Notes: generated from the sequence alone by a model not told the origin. A stretch of 64,000 nucleotides of DNA from DASRFA01 sp035651755 (GCA_035651755.1 DASRFA010000061.1:32326-96325); one strand, 5' to 3'; shown: positions 16,415 through 26,520, numbered from the stretch's first letter. Numbers and translations are program-made.

Positions 16415-16834
16415 TCAGGCGAGGAGGCCCTTGCCCGGGACGTGGTTCACTTCGAGGCGGATGCCGTCGGGGTCTTCGAAGAGCACGGAGTAGTATCCGG
16501 GCGCCCACGGGCCGTCCTCCGGCGCGTGCACGATCTTCGCGCCGAGGCCGGCGACGAGCTCGTGGACGGCGTCGACGTCGGCGCGCTCGCGCACGCGGAA
16601 GCAGACGTGGTGGAGGCCGACGCGCTGCTGCACGAAGCGCTCGCCGCGGTGCTCCTCGGCCGCGTGCACGATCCCGACTGCGGTCCGGCCGCCGACGCAG
16701 TAGAGCATCTGGTCGGCGTCGATCACCGGCCGGAGGCCGAGGAAGGGCAGCAGGCGGGCGTAGAACTCGCGGCACGCCGCGAAGTCCGAGACGGTCAGCA
16801 TGACGTGCGCGATCCCGTTGATCTCGAGCGCCAT
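16415..16834 (-). CDS. VOC/glyoxalase superfamily protein
   Basis: The 139-residue protein holds two beta-alpha-beta-beta-beta modules of the vicinal oxygen chelate fold: INGIAHVMLTVSDFAACREFY at the N-terminus and LHHVCFRVRERADVD followed by YYSVLFEDPDGIRLEVNHVPG. Potential metal ligands are the His in IAHV, His in LHHV and the Glu in RLEVN. It lies 15 bases downstream of the Gfo/Idh oxidoreductase on the same strand, so the two are probably cotranscribed. The reaction could be lyase, dioxygenase or epimerase; sequence alone does not say. Confidence 0.85.
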   Translation of the reverse strand: MALEINGIAHVMLTVSDFAACREFYARLLPFLGLRPVIDADQMLYCVGGRTAVGIVHAAEEHRGERFVQQRVGLHHVCFRVRERADVDAVHELVAGLGAKIVHAPEDGPWAPGYYSVLFEDPDGIRLEVNHVPGKGLLA

Positions 16835-16849
16835 GGGGGCGGTTCTGGG

Positions 16850-17839
16850 TCAGGCGCCGCGGCGACGCAAGCCGGCGCGGTCGTAGACCGCGTCGATCAC
16901 GCGCATGTTCGCGATCGCGTCCTCGGGGCCGGTCGGCACGGGGGCGTCGCGCCGGACGTGGTCGACGAAGGCGCGCAGCTGGTGGACGTAGCTCGCGTCG
17001 CCGGCGACCCGCTCGCGCCGAGTGCCCGTCGGCGTGCGAACGGTCAAGCGATGGTAGAACTGCGGCGCGACGAAGTTGAAGACGCGCATCTCGCCGCGAT
17101 CGCCGCGCACGGTGGCCGAGATCGCGAAAAGGCGAGCAGAGAGGAGCGCGCAGCTCATGCGGCCGGTGCGGCCGTCGGCGAAGCGCATCTCGGCCGCCAT
17201 CGCGCGGTCGATCTCCGGCCGCAGCAGGCGGGCGCGCGCGGAGACCACCTCGGGCTCGGCGCCGGCGAGGGTCCGGAGCGCGTGGATCGCGTAGCAGCCG
17301 GTGTCCATCGTCGCGCCGCCGGCGAGCTCGATGCGGTAGCGGATGTCGTTCGGCATCGGGAGCGGGATGCAGAAGCGCGTCTCGACGTCGCGAACGGCTC
17401 CGAGCTCGCCGCTCGCGAGCACCTCGAGCATGCGGGCCGCGAGCGGGTGGTAGCGCCAGTGGAAGGCTTCGACGAGCTTCCGTCCCGTTCGGCGCGCCGC
17501 CTCGGCCATCTGCGCCGCCTCGTCGGCGTTCGCGGCGATCGGCTTCTCGCAGAGGACGTCCTTCCCGGCCTCGAGCGCGCGGATCGTCCACGCGCAGTGG
17601 AGGCCGTTCGGGAGCGGGTTGTAGATCGCGTCGAGCGCGGGATCGGCGAGGAGGGCGTCGTAGGAGTCGTGCGCGCGGGCGATCCCGTGCTTCGCGGCGA
17701 AGCGGCGCGCGCGCTCGGGGTCGCGCGCGGCGACGGCCTCGACGCGGGCCTCCGGGACGCTGCGTGCGGGCCGGACCAGCGCCATCGGCGCGATGCGGGC
17801 GGCGCCGAGGATGCCGATCCGGAGGGGCGCGTCCGCCAT
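16850..17839 (-). CDS. Gfo/Idh/MocA-family oxidoreductase
   Basis: The 329-residue protein has an N-terminal Rossmann domain opening IGILGAARIAP, the family motif CEKPIAANADEA, and a C-terminal dehydrogenase domain with VEAFHWRYHPLAARM and GGATMDTGCYAIHALR. The EKP Lys is the usual catalytic residue. Family members oxidise or reduce sugars, inositols and trans-dihydrodiols; the FHWRYHP motif is shared with dihydrodiol dehydrogenase-like members. It is four bases downstream of the acyl-CoA dehydrogenase gene and 15 bases upstream of the VOC gene, so a three-gene transcript is likely. Confidence 0.88.
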   Translation of the reverse strand: MADAPLRIGILGAARIAPMALVRPARSVPEARVEAVAARDPERARRFAAKHGIARAHDSYDALLADPALDAIYNPLPNGLHCAWTIRALEAGKDVLCEKPIAANADEAAQMAEAARRTGRKLVEAFHWRYHPLAARMLEVLASGELGAVRDVETRFCIPLPMPNDIRYRIELAGGATMDTGCYAIHALRTLAGAEPEVVSARARLLRPEIDRAMAAEMRFADGRTGRMSCALLSARLFAISATVRGDRGEMRVFNFVAPQFYHRLTVRTPTGTRRERVAGDASYVHQLRAFVDHVRRDAPVPTGPEDAIANMRVIDAVYDRAGLRRRGA

Positions 17840-17843
17840 TCGC

Positions 17844-19565
17844 TCAGAGCCCGAGGATCTCGTCGTAGCGCTTCAGGCGCGAGGCGTCGCCGCTCTGGAT
17901 CCGCTTCGCGTTCATGTCGACGGCGAGCATCTGGCGATGGATGAAGACCGACGCGAGCACGCGGCGCTCGTCGTCCTCGCACGCCTGGAAGAGGAGCTCG
18001 GCCGACACGACGACGTCGATCACCATGTCGCACACGCGCTTCGCGTTCAGGAGGGCGTAGCTCGGATCGTCCATCAGGGCGGGCACCGACTGCACGAGCG
18101 CGTCGATCCCGTCGCGCACCGCGCGCACCTCCTCCGGGAAGCGGTCGACGATCGACTCGAGCTCCTGCCGCGTCTGCTCGAGCGCCGTGAAGAGAGCGCC
18201 CTTGCTCATCTCGCGCAGCGCGAAGCTCGCCTGGATCTCCGACGTGCCCTCGTAGATCGTCGTGATGATGGAGTCCGAGTGGAAGTGCCCGGCCGCCGAC
18301 TCCGCCATGTAGCCGATGCCGCCGTGCACCTGGATGCCCGTCCGGGTGACGTGGTTGGCGACCTCGGTCGCGTAGTACTTGCAGAGCGGCGTGAAGAAGC
18401 GGATCAGCTGCACGCTGCGCTCGAGCTCGGCCTGGAGCGCGACGCGGTCGACCGCCGGCTCGCCGCCCTCGCGCGCGAGCCGGTGCTGGATCGCGTCGGC
18501 GAGGTCCACGAGCGCGCACGTCCGGTAGAGGAGCGCGCGCGCCGACTGGATCACCACGGCGCACACCGTGAGCATCGACTTCACGACCGGTTGCGAGATG
18601 ATGGGCGCGCCGAACTGGACGCGCTCCGCCGCGTAGAGGCGCGCGCGGCGGTAGGCCGCGTGCGCGATTCCGATCGCCTGCGCGGCGACGCCGAGGCGGG
18701 CGTTGTTCATCAGGTCGAGCATGGCGCGGAAGCCGTTGCCGCGCTCGCCGAGGAGGTACGCCTCGGCGTGGTCGAACTCGATGGCGCAGGTCGGCGAGCC
18801 GTGGATCCCCATCTTGTGCTCGACGCGCGCCACTCGGACGCCGTTCCGCCGGCCGTCCGGCAGCTCGACCGGGCACAGCATGAGGTTGAGGCCGTTCGTC
18901 GTCCCCTTGGACTGCTCGTAGGTCGCGCCGTCGCGCGCGAGCACGAGGTGGATCGGCGCGCCGCCGTTCGTGATGAAGATCTTCGCGCCGTCGATGAAGA
19001 AGCGCCCGTGCTCCTCGCTGACGCGGGTCGCGATCGCGCCCAGGTCCGAGCCCGCCTGCGGCTCGGTGAGGTCCATGCAGCCCTGCAGCTCCCCGGATGC
19101 GAAGCGCGGCAGATAGCGCTGCTTGAGCTCCGGGCTTCCGTAGCGCTCGATGTCGCCGGCGACGCCCGCCTGCAGGCCGACGATCGTCATCAGGCTCGCG
19201 TCCGCGCGCGCGACCATCTCGAGGTAGCCGCAGTTGACGAGGATCGGCAGGCCGTAGCCGCCGTAGTCCGCGCCGATCGGCAGCGAGACGAGGCCCGCCT
19301 GCCGGAGCTTCTCGTAGCCCGACACGATGTGCGGAGGCGGAACGACGGCGCCGTCGACGAGCTGGACCTCGTCGGACCAGTGGGGGCGCGACGCGGCCTC
19401 GATGTCCTCGCAGATGTCGCCGAGCGTGCTCAGGATCGATTCGTAGGTGGCGAGCTCTTCGGCGACGTCCGGTGTGCCGCCGCGGCGGAGGTTCAGGTAG
19501 CGCTGCCAATCGACGCGGCGCTCGAGGAAGAGCCGCAGGTCGCGATGGAAGAACTCCTTGTCCAT
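17844..19565 (-). CDS. Acyl-CoA dehydrogenase (long form)
   Basis: The 573-residue flavoprotein introduces the alpha-beta double bond in acyl-CoA. It has MDLTEPQAGSDLGAI for FAD/substrate binding, GRFFIDGAKIFITNGG, HKMGIHGSPTCAIEF and the C-terminal IQVHGGIGYMAES. YEGTSEIQA carries the region of the catalytic base. An N-terminal extension of about 75 residues and a C-terminal domain after residue 470 make it longer than the standard 380-residue family, resembling the FadE5/DmdC-like long group. The chain-length or branched specificity is not visible. It could feed the carboxylase pathway at 5-12 kb, though it is on the other strand. Confidence 0.92.
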   Translation of the reverse strand: MDKEFFHRDLRLFLERRVDWQRYLNLRRGGTPDVAEELATYESILSTLGDICEDIEAASRPHWSDEVQLVDGAVVPPPHIVSGYEKLRQAGLVSLPIGADYGGYGLPILVNCGYLEMVARADASLMTIVGLQAGVAGDIERYGSPELKQRYLPRFASGELQGCMDLTEPQAGSDLGAIATRVSEEHGRFFIDGAKIFITNGGAPIHLVLARDGATYEQSKGTTNGLNLMLCPVELPDGRRNGVRVARVEHKMGIHGSPTCAIEFDHAEAYLLGERGNGFRAMLDLMNNARLGVAAQAIGIAHAAYRRARLYAAERVQFGAPIISQPVVKSMLTVCAVVIQSARALLYRTCALVDLADAIQHRLAREGGEPAVDRVALQAELERSVQLIRFFTPLCKYYATEVANHVTRTGIQVHGGIGYMAESAAGHFHSDSIITTIYEGTSEIQASFALREMSKGALFTALEQTRQELESIVDRFPEEVRAVRDGIDALVQSVPALMDDPSYALLNAKRVCDMVIDVVVSAELLFQACEDDERRVLASVFIHRQMLAVDMNAKRIQSGDASRLKRYDEILGL

Positions 19566-19619
19566 CCGACGCGAGGATAGCAGCCGCGCGACCGCGAAGC
19601 TCGGCGCGGGCCTCGGTCT

Positions 19620-21179
19620 TCAGCCGGCGCCCGGGACCTCCTCCGCGAGCGATCCCGGCCCCCGCGCACGCCACGCGCGCCAGCCCTCCCGCAGCTCGAT
19701 GCGCGCCCACTGGGCGAGCGCGCGCACCAGCGGCCGCGTGCTGCCCGGGCGATGGGTGAACCCGTTCAGGAGGTGGCGGCGGCCGCGGTTCTCGCGTCCG
19801 AGCTGGGTGCGGGCCCGCCGCGCGCGCGCGATCGCGGCGAGGCGGCGGTTGTACGCGCGCATGAAGAGCGCGACCGGGGCGGTCGCCCGGTTTCCGAAGA
19901 TCGGGACGACGAGCGCCTTCGGACCCATCTCCATCGGCCGGCTCACGACGCCGAGGAAGTACAGCCCGACGTCGAACGTGAACGCGATCCGCATGAGGTC
20001 GAACTCGCCGAGGTACTCGTACTTGTCGCGGTAGACCGCCTCGAACCACTCGCGATAGCTGCGCGCGAAGCGGCGATTGTGCGCCTCGACGAGCTTCGCG
20101 ATCGGCTCGCCGCGGCGCTCGGCGAGGACGAGCTCGACGGCGGCGGTGACGGTGTAGCTGAGCCAGTCCATGCCGGGGCTGTAGAGGGGGTCGAGGAACG
20201 CGGCCGCGTCCCCGACGAGCGCGAAGCCGTCGCCCGCGTAGACCGTGCTGGAATACGCGAGCCGGCGGCGGTGGTGGACGTCGCGCTCGTTCCACTCCGC
20301 GTCCGCCATGATCTCGCGGCCGACCGGGTGCGCGACGAGGAAACGCTTGAGGCGCTCGCCCGGCGTCCCGTCCGCCGGCCAGTCGACGAAGCGCTCGTCG
20401 TAGACGACCCCGACGCTCACGTCGCCGCCGCGGAGGGGGATCAGCCACGCCCACCAGCCGTCGCCGGTCAGGTGGTTCGTCGCGGTGCCGCGGATCGCGA
20501 AGCTCGCCGCTGCCCAGTCGGGGAAGCGGCGCGCGAGCTCGATGCCGTCCCAGTCCTTGACGCCGCGCCAGCGCGCCCAGCAGGCCGCGATCGGGTGCCC
20601 GGCGTTGTGCCGCCACCACCCCTGGCTGCGCGCGATCACGGCGGCGTGTCCGGACGCGTCGATCACCCAGCGAGCGGCGATGGTCGCCGTCTCGCCGCCG
20701 TCGGCCTCGACGGTCACGCGCTGCTCGCCGCCGGGCGCGAGCGCGACCTCGCGCACGGCGGCGGGCCGCCACACCTCGACGCCGGCGGCGGCTGCGCCGG
20801 CGAGCACCTCCTCGTCGAGCGTCGAGCGGTCCACCTGGTAAGCCGGCAGGCGCGATTGGAAGAGATTCCCGAGCTCGCTGCTCTCGGCGAGGGAGCCGAC
20901 GTCGCGATTGGCGAACCAGAACCGCATCCCCTGCTTGACGAGCTGGCGGTCGTTCAGCGAGCGCGTGAGGCCGAGGACGTGGCCGAGGAAGTACGCGCTC
21001 ACCTCGACGGTCGATTCCCCCACCCGGCGGGTGAATGCGGGCGAGCGCTCGAGGACGAGCACGTCGAGGTCGGGTCGCGCGCGGCGGAGGAGCGTCGCGG
21101 CGGCGGCGCCCGCGAGCGCGCCTCCGATCACCACCACGTCGGTGCGCCGCGTGGCGCCGTCGGTCGGCTGCTCGGTCAT
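19620..21179 (-). CDS. Flavin-dependent halogenase-like FAD oxidoreductase
   Basis: The 519-residue FAD protein opens with VVVIGGALAGAAAATLL (GxGxxG-type, about residues 16-32), then VGESTVEVSAYFLG and VKQGMRFWF, whose Lys82 aligns by eye with the catalytic Lys of tryptophan halogenases. It has the halogenase motif WxWxIP as WAWLIP (243-248) and the second FAD motif GDAAAFLDPLYSPGMD. Related flavoproteins with these motifs include monooxygenases and geranylgeranyl-reductase-like enzymes. No flavin reductase or biosynthetic partner lies beside it; the SnoaL-like gene is 12 bases upstream. True halogenation is plausible but unproven. Confidence 0.8.
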   Translation of the reverse strand: MTEQPTDGATRRTDVVVIGGALAGAAAATLLRRARPDLDVLVLERSPAFTRRVGESTVEVSAYFLGHVLGLTRSLNDRQLVKQGMRFWFANRDVGSLAESSELGNLFQSRLPAYQVDRSTLDEEVLAGAAAAGVEVWRPAAVREVALAPGGEQRVTVEADGGETATIAARWVIDASGHAAVIARSQGWWRHNAGHPIAACWARWRGVKDWDGIELARRFPDWAAASFAIRGTATNHLTGDGWWAWLIPLRGGDVSVGVVYDERFVDWPADGTPGERLKRFLVAHPVGREIMADAEWNERDVHHRRRLAYSSTVYAGDGFALVGDAAAFLDPLYSPGMDWLSYTVTAAVELVLAERRGEPIAKLVEAHNRRFARSYREWFEAVYRDKYEYLGEFDLMRIAFTFDVGLYFLGVVSRPMEMGPKALVVPIFGNRATAPVALFMRAYNRRLAAIARARRARTQLGRENRGRRHLLNGFTHRPGSTRPLVRALAQWARIELREGWRAWRARGPGSLAEEVPGAG

Positions 21180-21191
21180 CGCTTCATCGTC

Positions 21192-21695
21192 TCATCGGGC
21201 TCGCGCCGGTCCGGCCCACGCCGGCGAGGCCGGCCAGTGACGGCGCGTCCGGCGCGCCGGATGCTCCGGGTCGTGCAGCCGGCACGCCTCCTGGTACCGC
21301 TTCGTCGCGGCGGCCGCCTCGGCGGGAACCCAGTAGTCCTCCTCGGATCGCCAGAGCCCGTCGCCGGCGTAGCGGAGGATCGTCACGCCCGGGAAGTCGA
21401 TCGCCGTGCCGCCCGGCGTCGGGTCGTCGCGCCGGTTGATCGCCTCGCAGACGACCCGGTCGCCGTCGATCGCGTACCACCCGAGCGCGCTGTACAGCTC
21501 GGGCACGCGCGCCATCGTCGGCTTGATCCACGCCCGGATCTCCTCGCGGCCGTTTCGTCGCCCGAGCACGTGCTCGACGTACGTCGCGTCCTCGGTGAAC
21601 AGGTTCGCCCACGCGTCCCAGTCTTCGCCGACCGCTCCCGTCTGCCAGTACCGGATGAACGCCGCCTCGACCTCGTCCCGCGAGTACCCGGCCAT
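21192..21695 (-). CDS. SnoaL/NTF2-like domain protein
   Basis: The 167-residue protein starts at ATG 21695 after GGGAGGGCGCG. It has the NTF2-like cone fold signature: a helix around EVEAAFIRYWQTGAVGEDWDAWANLFTEDATYVEHVLG, then GREEIRAWI and the sheet segments VVCEAINRRDD and ILRYAGDGLWRSEEDYW. Family members are polyketide cyclases, ketosteroid isomerases or non-catalytic subunits. It is 12 bases from the halogenase-like gene on the same strand, so the pair may act on one substrate. The C-terminal 25 residues are low-complexity Arg/Ala/Pro. Confidence 0.82.
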   Translation of the reverse strand: MAGYSRDEVEAAFIRYWQTGAVGEDWDAWANLFTEDATYVEHVLGRRNGREEIRAWIKPTMARVPELYSALGWYAIDGDRVVCEAINRRDDPTPGGTAIDFPGVTILRYAGDGLWRSEEDYWVPAEAAAATKRYQEACRLHDPEHPARRTRRHWPASPAWAGPARAR

Positions 21696-21937
21696 CGCGC
21701 CCTCCCGCGCCGCCAGCGCTCCGGCAGCCGCGTGTTCGATTGTATCCGCGCCGGCTCCGCGACGTGTCAACCGAGCCCGGGCGGGCCCTTTCCCCGGGCC
21801 GGCACCGGCGCGCCGGCTCGGGTCCGCGGTCCAGAGGTGCCGACGACGTCCGCGACGTCCGATTTCCCGAGGGCTTGACCGCGCGCCGCGGGGAAGGCAG
21901 CGTGCCCTTTTTGAGACAAAACCCCAAGGAGGGCTGG

Positions 21938-22783
21938 ATGGTCTTTCGACGCTCGATACTCGCGCTCGGCGCACTGGCGGCCTTCGTCGGCTTCGCGGCG
22001 TGGTCCGCGACCGCGGCCGACTCGACCGACGCGCTGGTCAAGTACTTCCGCAAGAAGAACAACCTGCCTCCGACCCAGAACATCACGGTCAAGGACGTCA
22101 AGGATTCGCCCATCAAGGGAGCGAAGCAGGGCGTGCTCGACATCGCGGGACAGCAGGTGGCCTTCATCGCGTCGCCGGACATGCGCTACGTCGTCTTCGG
22201 CGACGTGGACGACATCACCGTCGACCCGTCCAAGGCGGTCATGGACAAGATCTCCCTGAAGGGCGAGCCCTTCAAGGGACCGAAGGACGCGAAGGTCACG
22301 ATCGTCGAGTACTCGGACTTCCAGTGTCCCTTCTGCTCGAAGGGGTACAACACGATGGAGAAGGAAGTCCTGCCGCAGTACACCGACAAGGTGAAGTTCT
22401 ACTACAAGCACCTTCCGCTGAACTTCCACCCCTGGGCCGAGCCGGCCGCGATCGCCTACGAGTGCATCAAGCAGCAGGACCCGGAAGCGGCCTGGGTCGT
22501 CTATCGCGGCTTTTTCGAGAACCAGAAGGACGTGAACCCCACCAACGTCAAGGAAAAGGCGATGGGGTTCATCACCGACAAGAAGATCGACAAGGCGAAG
22601 TTCGACGATTGCTACGACAACAAGAAGACGCTCCCCAAGATCAACGCCGACCGCGCCGAGGCGGCGGCGCTCGGCATCACCGGGACGCCGTCGTTCGTCG
22701 TGAACGGGCGCCACGTGAAGGGCGCGCAGCCCGCCGATCGGTTCAAGGCCGTGATCGACGACGAGCTCGCCTCCTCGAAGTAG
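21938..22783 (+). CDS. Periplasmic DsbA/DsbC-like thiol oxidoreductase
   Basis: The 281-residue protein starts at an ATG after AAGGAGGG and has a clear signal peptide (about residues 1-27, ending ATAAD). A short N-terminal domain (about 28-105, including GVLDIAGQQVAFIASPDMRYVVFGD) resembles the dimerisation arm of DsbC-like proteins. The thioredoxin-fold domain has the active site C130-P-F-C133 in SDFQCPFC and the cis-Pro loop GITGTPSFVVNG. It would make or isomerise disulfides in exported proteins; the subtilase near 30 kb has cysteine-rich domains that could be clients. Lys codons are more frequent than in its neighbours. A strong terminator follows. Confidence 0.92.
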   Translation: MVFRRSILALGALAAFVGFAAWSATAADSTDALVKYFRKKNNLPPTQNITVKDVKDSPIKGAKQGVLDIAGQQVAFIASPDMRYVVFGDVDDITVDPSKAVMDKISLKGEPFKGPKDAKVTIVEYSDFQCPFCSKGYNTMEKEVLPQYTDKVKFYYKHLPLNFHPWAEPAAIAYECIKQQDPEAAWVVYRGFFENQKDVNPTNVKEKAMGFITDKKIDKAKFDDCYDNKKTLPKINADRAEAAALGITGTPSFVVNGRHVKGAQPADRFKAVIDDELASSK

Positions 22784-22806
22784 CGTTTTTCCCGCGCACC
22801 TCGCGC

Positions 22807-22844
22807 AAAGCCGGCAGCGGTGCCCCCCGCTGCCGGCTTTTTTT
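22807..22844 (+). terminator. Rho-independent terminator
   Basis: A 14-base perfect stem (AAAGCCGGCAGCGG paired with CCGCTGCCGGCTTT), a 6-base loop, then a run of T, 23 bases after the stop of the DsbA-like gene. It is the clearest intrinsic terminator in the window; the leading A-tract makes it partly bidirectional. Confidence 0.92.
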
Positions 22845-22881
22845 CGCGGTGCGGACACCGCGAGGGGGAGAAATCCCCTCG
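22845..22881. repeat. Twin-hairpin intergenic repeat (22.8 kb copy)
   Basis: Two adjacent palindromes follow the terminator directly: CGCGGTG-CGGA-CACCGCG (22845-22862) and CGAGGGG-GAGAAAT-CCCCTCG (22861-22881). The second has the same CGAGGG...CCCTCG form as the tandem copies near 39.55 kb, and in both places it abuts another hairpin. Confidence 0.6.
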
Positions 22882-22961
22882 TTGAAACGGCCCTGCGCGG
22901 GCGCTGGGCGTTCGTTAGAGTCGGGTCCGCGCCGGGAGGCTCGGCGCGACGAGAGCGACGG

Positions 22962-23366
22962 ATGTCGGGCGACGAGCAAGACGTGCTGGCGGCGAACGCC
23001 GGCTTCTATCGCGCGTTCGCCGCGCGCGACACGTCCGCGATGGACGCGTTGTGGGCGCGCGACTGGCCGGTCGCATGCGTGCACCCGGGATGGCGCCCGC
23101 TGTTCGGCCGGGACGAGGTCATGGCGAGCTGGCTCTCGATCCTGGGGAATCCGGCCGCGCCCGCGATCGCGTTCCGCGACGCGACGGCTCACCTCGGCGG
23201 CGATCTCGCGTTCGTGCTCTGCACGGAGAGCCTGCCGGGGGGCGAGCTGATCGCGACGAACGTCTTCGCGCGCGAGCGCGGCGGCTGGCGGATGGTGCAC
23301 CACCACGCGGGTCCGATCGCTCCCGGCGCCGACGACGACGAGGAGCCACCCGAGCTGCTGAACTGA
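22962..23366 (+). CDS. SnoaL/DUF4440-like NTF2-fold protein
   Basis: The 134-residue protein fits the NTF2-like fold: helix VLAANAGFYRAFAARDTSAMDALWARDWPVACVHPGW, then FGRDEVMASWLSIL, AFVLCTESLPGGELIATNVFARERGGWRMVHHHAGP. This pattern is typical of DUF4440/SnoaL_3 proteins, which lack a well-defined activity. It ends in an acidic tail (GADDDEEPPELLN). The FIST gene follows 48 bases later on the same strand, so the two probably form a small operon. A signal peptide is absent, so it should be cytoplasmic. Confidence 0.8.
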   Translation: MSGDEQDVLAANAGFYRAFAARDTSAMDALWARDWPVACVHPGWRPLFGRDEVMASWLSILGNPAAPAIAFRDATAHLGGDLAFVLCTESLPGGELIATNVFARERGGWRMVHHHAGPIAPGADDDEEPPELLN

Positions 23367-23414
23367 GCGGCGCGGCTCGGGATTCGGAGAAGCTCGGAGA
23401 GGAGACGAGGCGAC

Positions 23415-24599
<1,185 letters not shown>

Positions 24600-24608
24600 A
24601 CGCCTCGC

Positions 24609-26360
24609 TCAGCTCGCGGTGTCCTCGCGCGCCAGCGTTCGTCGAAGCCGTCGGTGCGCCGACTGGTACGCGGACAGCGACGGCCGCCAGAGCAGGAAGC
24701 CCGCGGCCGCGAGAAGCACGACCCAGAGCCCGAGCGACTCGGGATCGGGCAGGGCGGGCGCGCTCAGCCCGACCACCGAGAGCGCCATCGCGAAGCTCGC
24801 CGCCCCGAAGAGGAGGCGCGCGACCGCGGCTTCGGCGTTGACCTGCGTCCGGCGATTCGACTGCCGGCGCACGCCGGCGCGCGCGAGCAGCGCGCAGAGA
24901 CGCCGCAGCTTCGCGAGCGCGATCACGAGGAGCGGCAGCGTCGTCGCGATCGCGACCAGCTGCGCGAGCTCCGGACCGGTGTCGATCCACCACGGAAGCC
25001 GGGGGAAGGCGACCTTCACTTCGGCCTCGACCGCCGTCGCAGCCCCGAACACCGCGACCGTGAGGGCGAAGATGAGCGCGATCTGGAACGCGAGGCTCCG
25101 CACCGCGCGCCCGCGTGCTCCCCGCACGCCGCCGGGCGTGCTCGTCCAGCCGGTGTACGACCCGAGCGCGGCGTGCACGCGCCTGGGTGCGAGCGCGCTC
25201 AGCCGGTCCGCGAGCGGGTCGGCGGCACGGATGAGGTAGGGCGTTGCAAAAGTCGTCACGGCGGAGACCGCGACCGCGATCGGATAGAGGAAATCGCTCG
25301 TCACGCGGAGCGTCGTTCCGAGCGACGCGATGATGAACGAGAACTCGCCGATCTGAGCGAGACCCATGCCCACCCGCAGCGACTTCCGCGCCGGGTTCCC
25401 CGAGATCAGCGTCCCGACCGTGCACGTGACGATCTTCCCGATGATCACGGCGATCGAGATGCCGGCGATCGGCATCCACCACTCGCGCAGCATCGCGGGG
25501 TCGATCATGAGCCCGATCGTCACGAAGAACACGGCGCTGAAGAGGTCGCGGAGCGGCGCGACCAGATGCTCGATCTGGTGACGAGAATCGGACTCGGCCA
25601 TGATCGCGCCGATCAGAAATGCGCCGAGCGCGACGCTGTAGCCGAGCTCGACCGCCAGCAGGGAGACGCCGAAGCAGACCCCGACGACGCACACCAGCAG
25701 CATCTCGTGGCTCCGCGCGCGCGCGACGAACGCGAGCAGCGGCGGCACGGCGAGAAGTCCGATCACGAGCACGACCGTCAAGAAGATCGCGAGGTGGGCG
25801 AGCATGGTCGCGATCTCGGCGACGCTGAGCGTGCCGGTCATCGCGATGCTCGACAGAAGCGCCAGCATCGCGATCGCGAGAATGTCCTCGACGATCAGGA
25901 TGCCGAAGATGAGCTGCGCGAATTGCTCGCGCGCGAGACCGAGCTCGCCGAGCGCCTTCACGATGATCGTCGTCGACGAGATCGACATCATTGCGCCGAG
26001 GAACAAGCTGTCGATCTGGCTCCAGCCCAGCCAGTCGCCGATCTCGTAGCCGACGCCGATCATGAGCCCGATCTCGAGCGTCGCCGCGACGAGCGCCGTG
26101 GGCCCGACGGTGCGAAGGCGCCGGAGGCGGAACTCGAGCCCCAGGCTGAACATGAGGAAGATGACGCCGAGCCCGGCGAGGGCGCCGATCGTCTCGTGGT
26201 CCGTGATGAGGTCGAACGGCGGCGTGTACGGCCCGATCAGGACGCCGGCGGCGATGTAGCCCAGCACGACCGGCTGCCGCAGGCGGTGGAACAGGACCGC
26301 GACCCCGCCCGCGATCGTGAGCACGATCGCGAGATCCCGGACCAGGTTCATTCCGTGCAT
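24609..26360 (-). CDS. KefB-type cation:proton antiporter
   Basis: The 583-residue membrane protein has about a dozen hydrophobic segments of the CPA2 exchanger domain in residues 10-385: VVLGYIAAGVLIGPYTPPF, FLMFSLGLEF, SISSTTIIVKALGELGL, FGILIVEDILAIAMLALL, GAFLIGAIMAES and GMGLAQIGEFSFIIASLG. After it, a basic linker and three or four further hydrophobic segments replace the TrkA-N/C nucleotide-binding domains that regulate KefB/KefC. The start was placed at ATG 26360, where membrane homology begins; ATG 26351 is an alternative. It should exchange Na+ or K+ for H+ at the inner membrane. It is convergent with the FIST gene, 9 bases apart. Confidence 0.9.
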   Translation of the reverse strand: MHGMNLVRDLAIVLTIAGGVAVLFHRLRQPVVLGYIAAGVLIGPYTPPFDLITDHETIGALAGLGVIFLMFSLGLEFRLRRLRTVGPTALVAATLEIGLMIGVGYEIGDWLGWSQIDSLFLGAMMSISSTTIIVKALGELGLAREQFAQLIFGILIVEDILAIAMLALLSSIAMTGTLSVAEIATMLAHLAIFLTVVLVIGLLAVPPLLAFVARARSHEMLLVCVVGVCFGVSLLAVELGYSVALGAFLIGAIMAESDSRHQIEHLVAPLRDLFSAVFFVTIGLMIDPAMLREWWMPIAGISIAVIIGKIVTCTVGTLISGNPARKSLRVGMGLAQIGEFSFIIASLGTTLRVTSDFLYPIAVAVSAVTTFATPYLIRAADPLADRLSALAPRRVHAALGSYTGWTSTPGGVRGARGRAVRSLAFQIALIFALTVAVFGAATAVEAEVKVAFPRLPWWIDTGPELAQLVAIATTLPLLVIALAKLRRLCALLARAGVRRQSNRRTQVNAEAAVARLLFGAASFAMALSVVGLSAPALPDPESLGLWVVLLAAAGFLLWRPSLSAYQSAHRRLRRTLAREDTAS

Positions 26361-26520
26361 GGGGCCGCCGTCCCTCGGGCCCGGCGAAGCGGGCCCCGGG
26401 AGGTTGTCGGCCTCTGCGCCGCGAAACACCAGCGCTCGGCTGCGCAATGGCCGAGTCCGTCTGGTTCGAGCGGCGCGAGCGCGGTACACCCGGAGCGTGC
26501 GCGCGGAGCTGCCGGGCTGG

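Noticed and set aside
21770..21840. GC-rich symmetry upstream of the DsbA-like gene as a riboswitch
   Set aside because: It is chiefly CCGG/GGCC runs with no conserved riboswitch motif; chance pairing is expected at this base composition.
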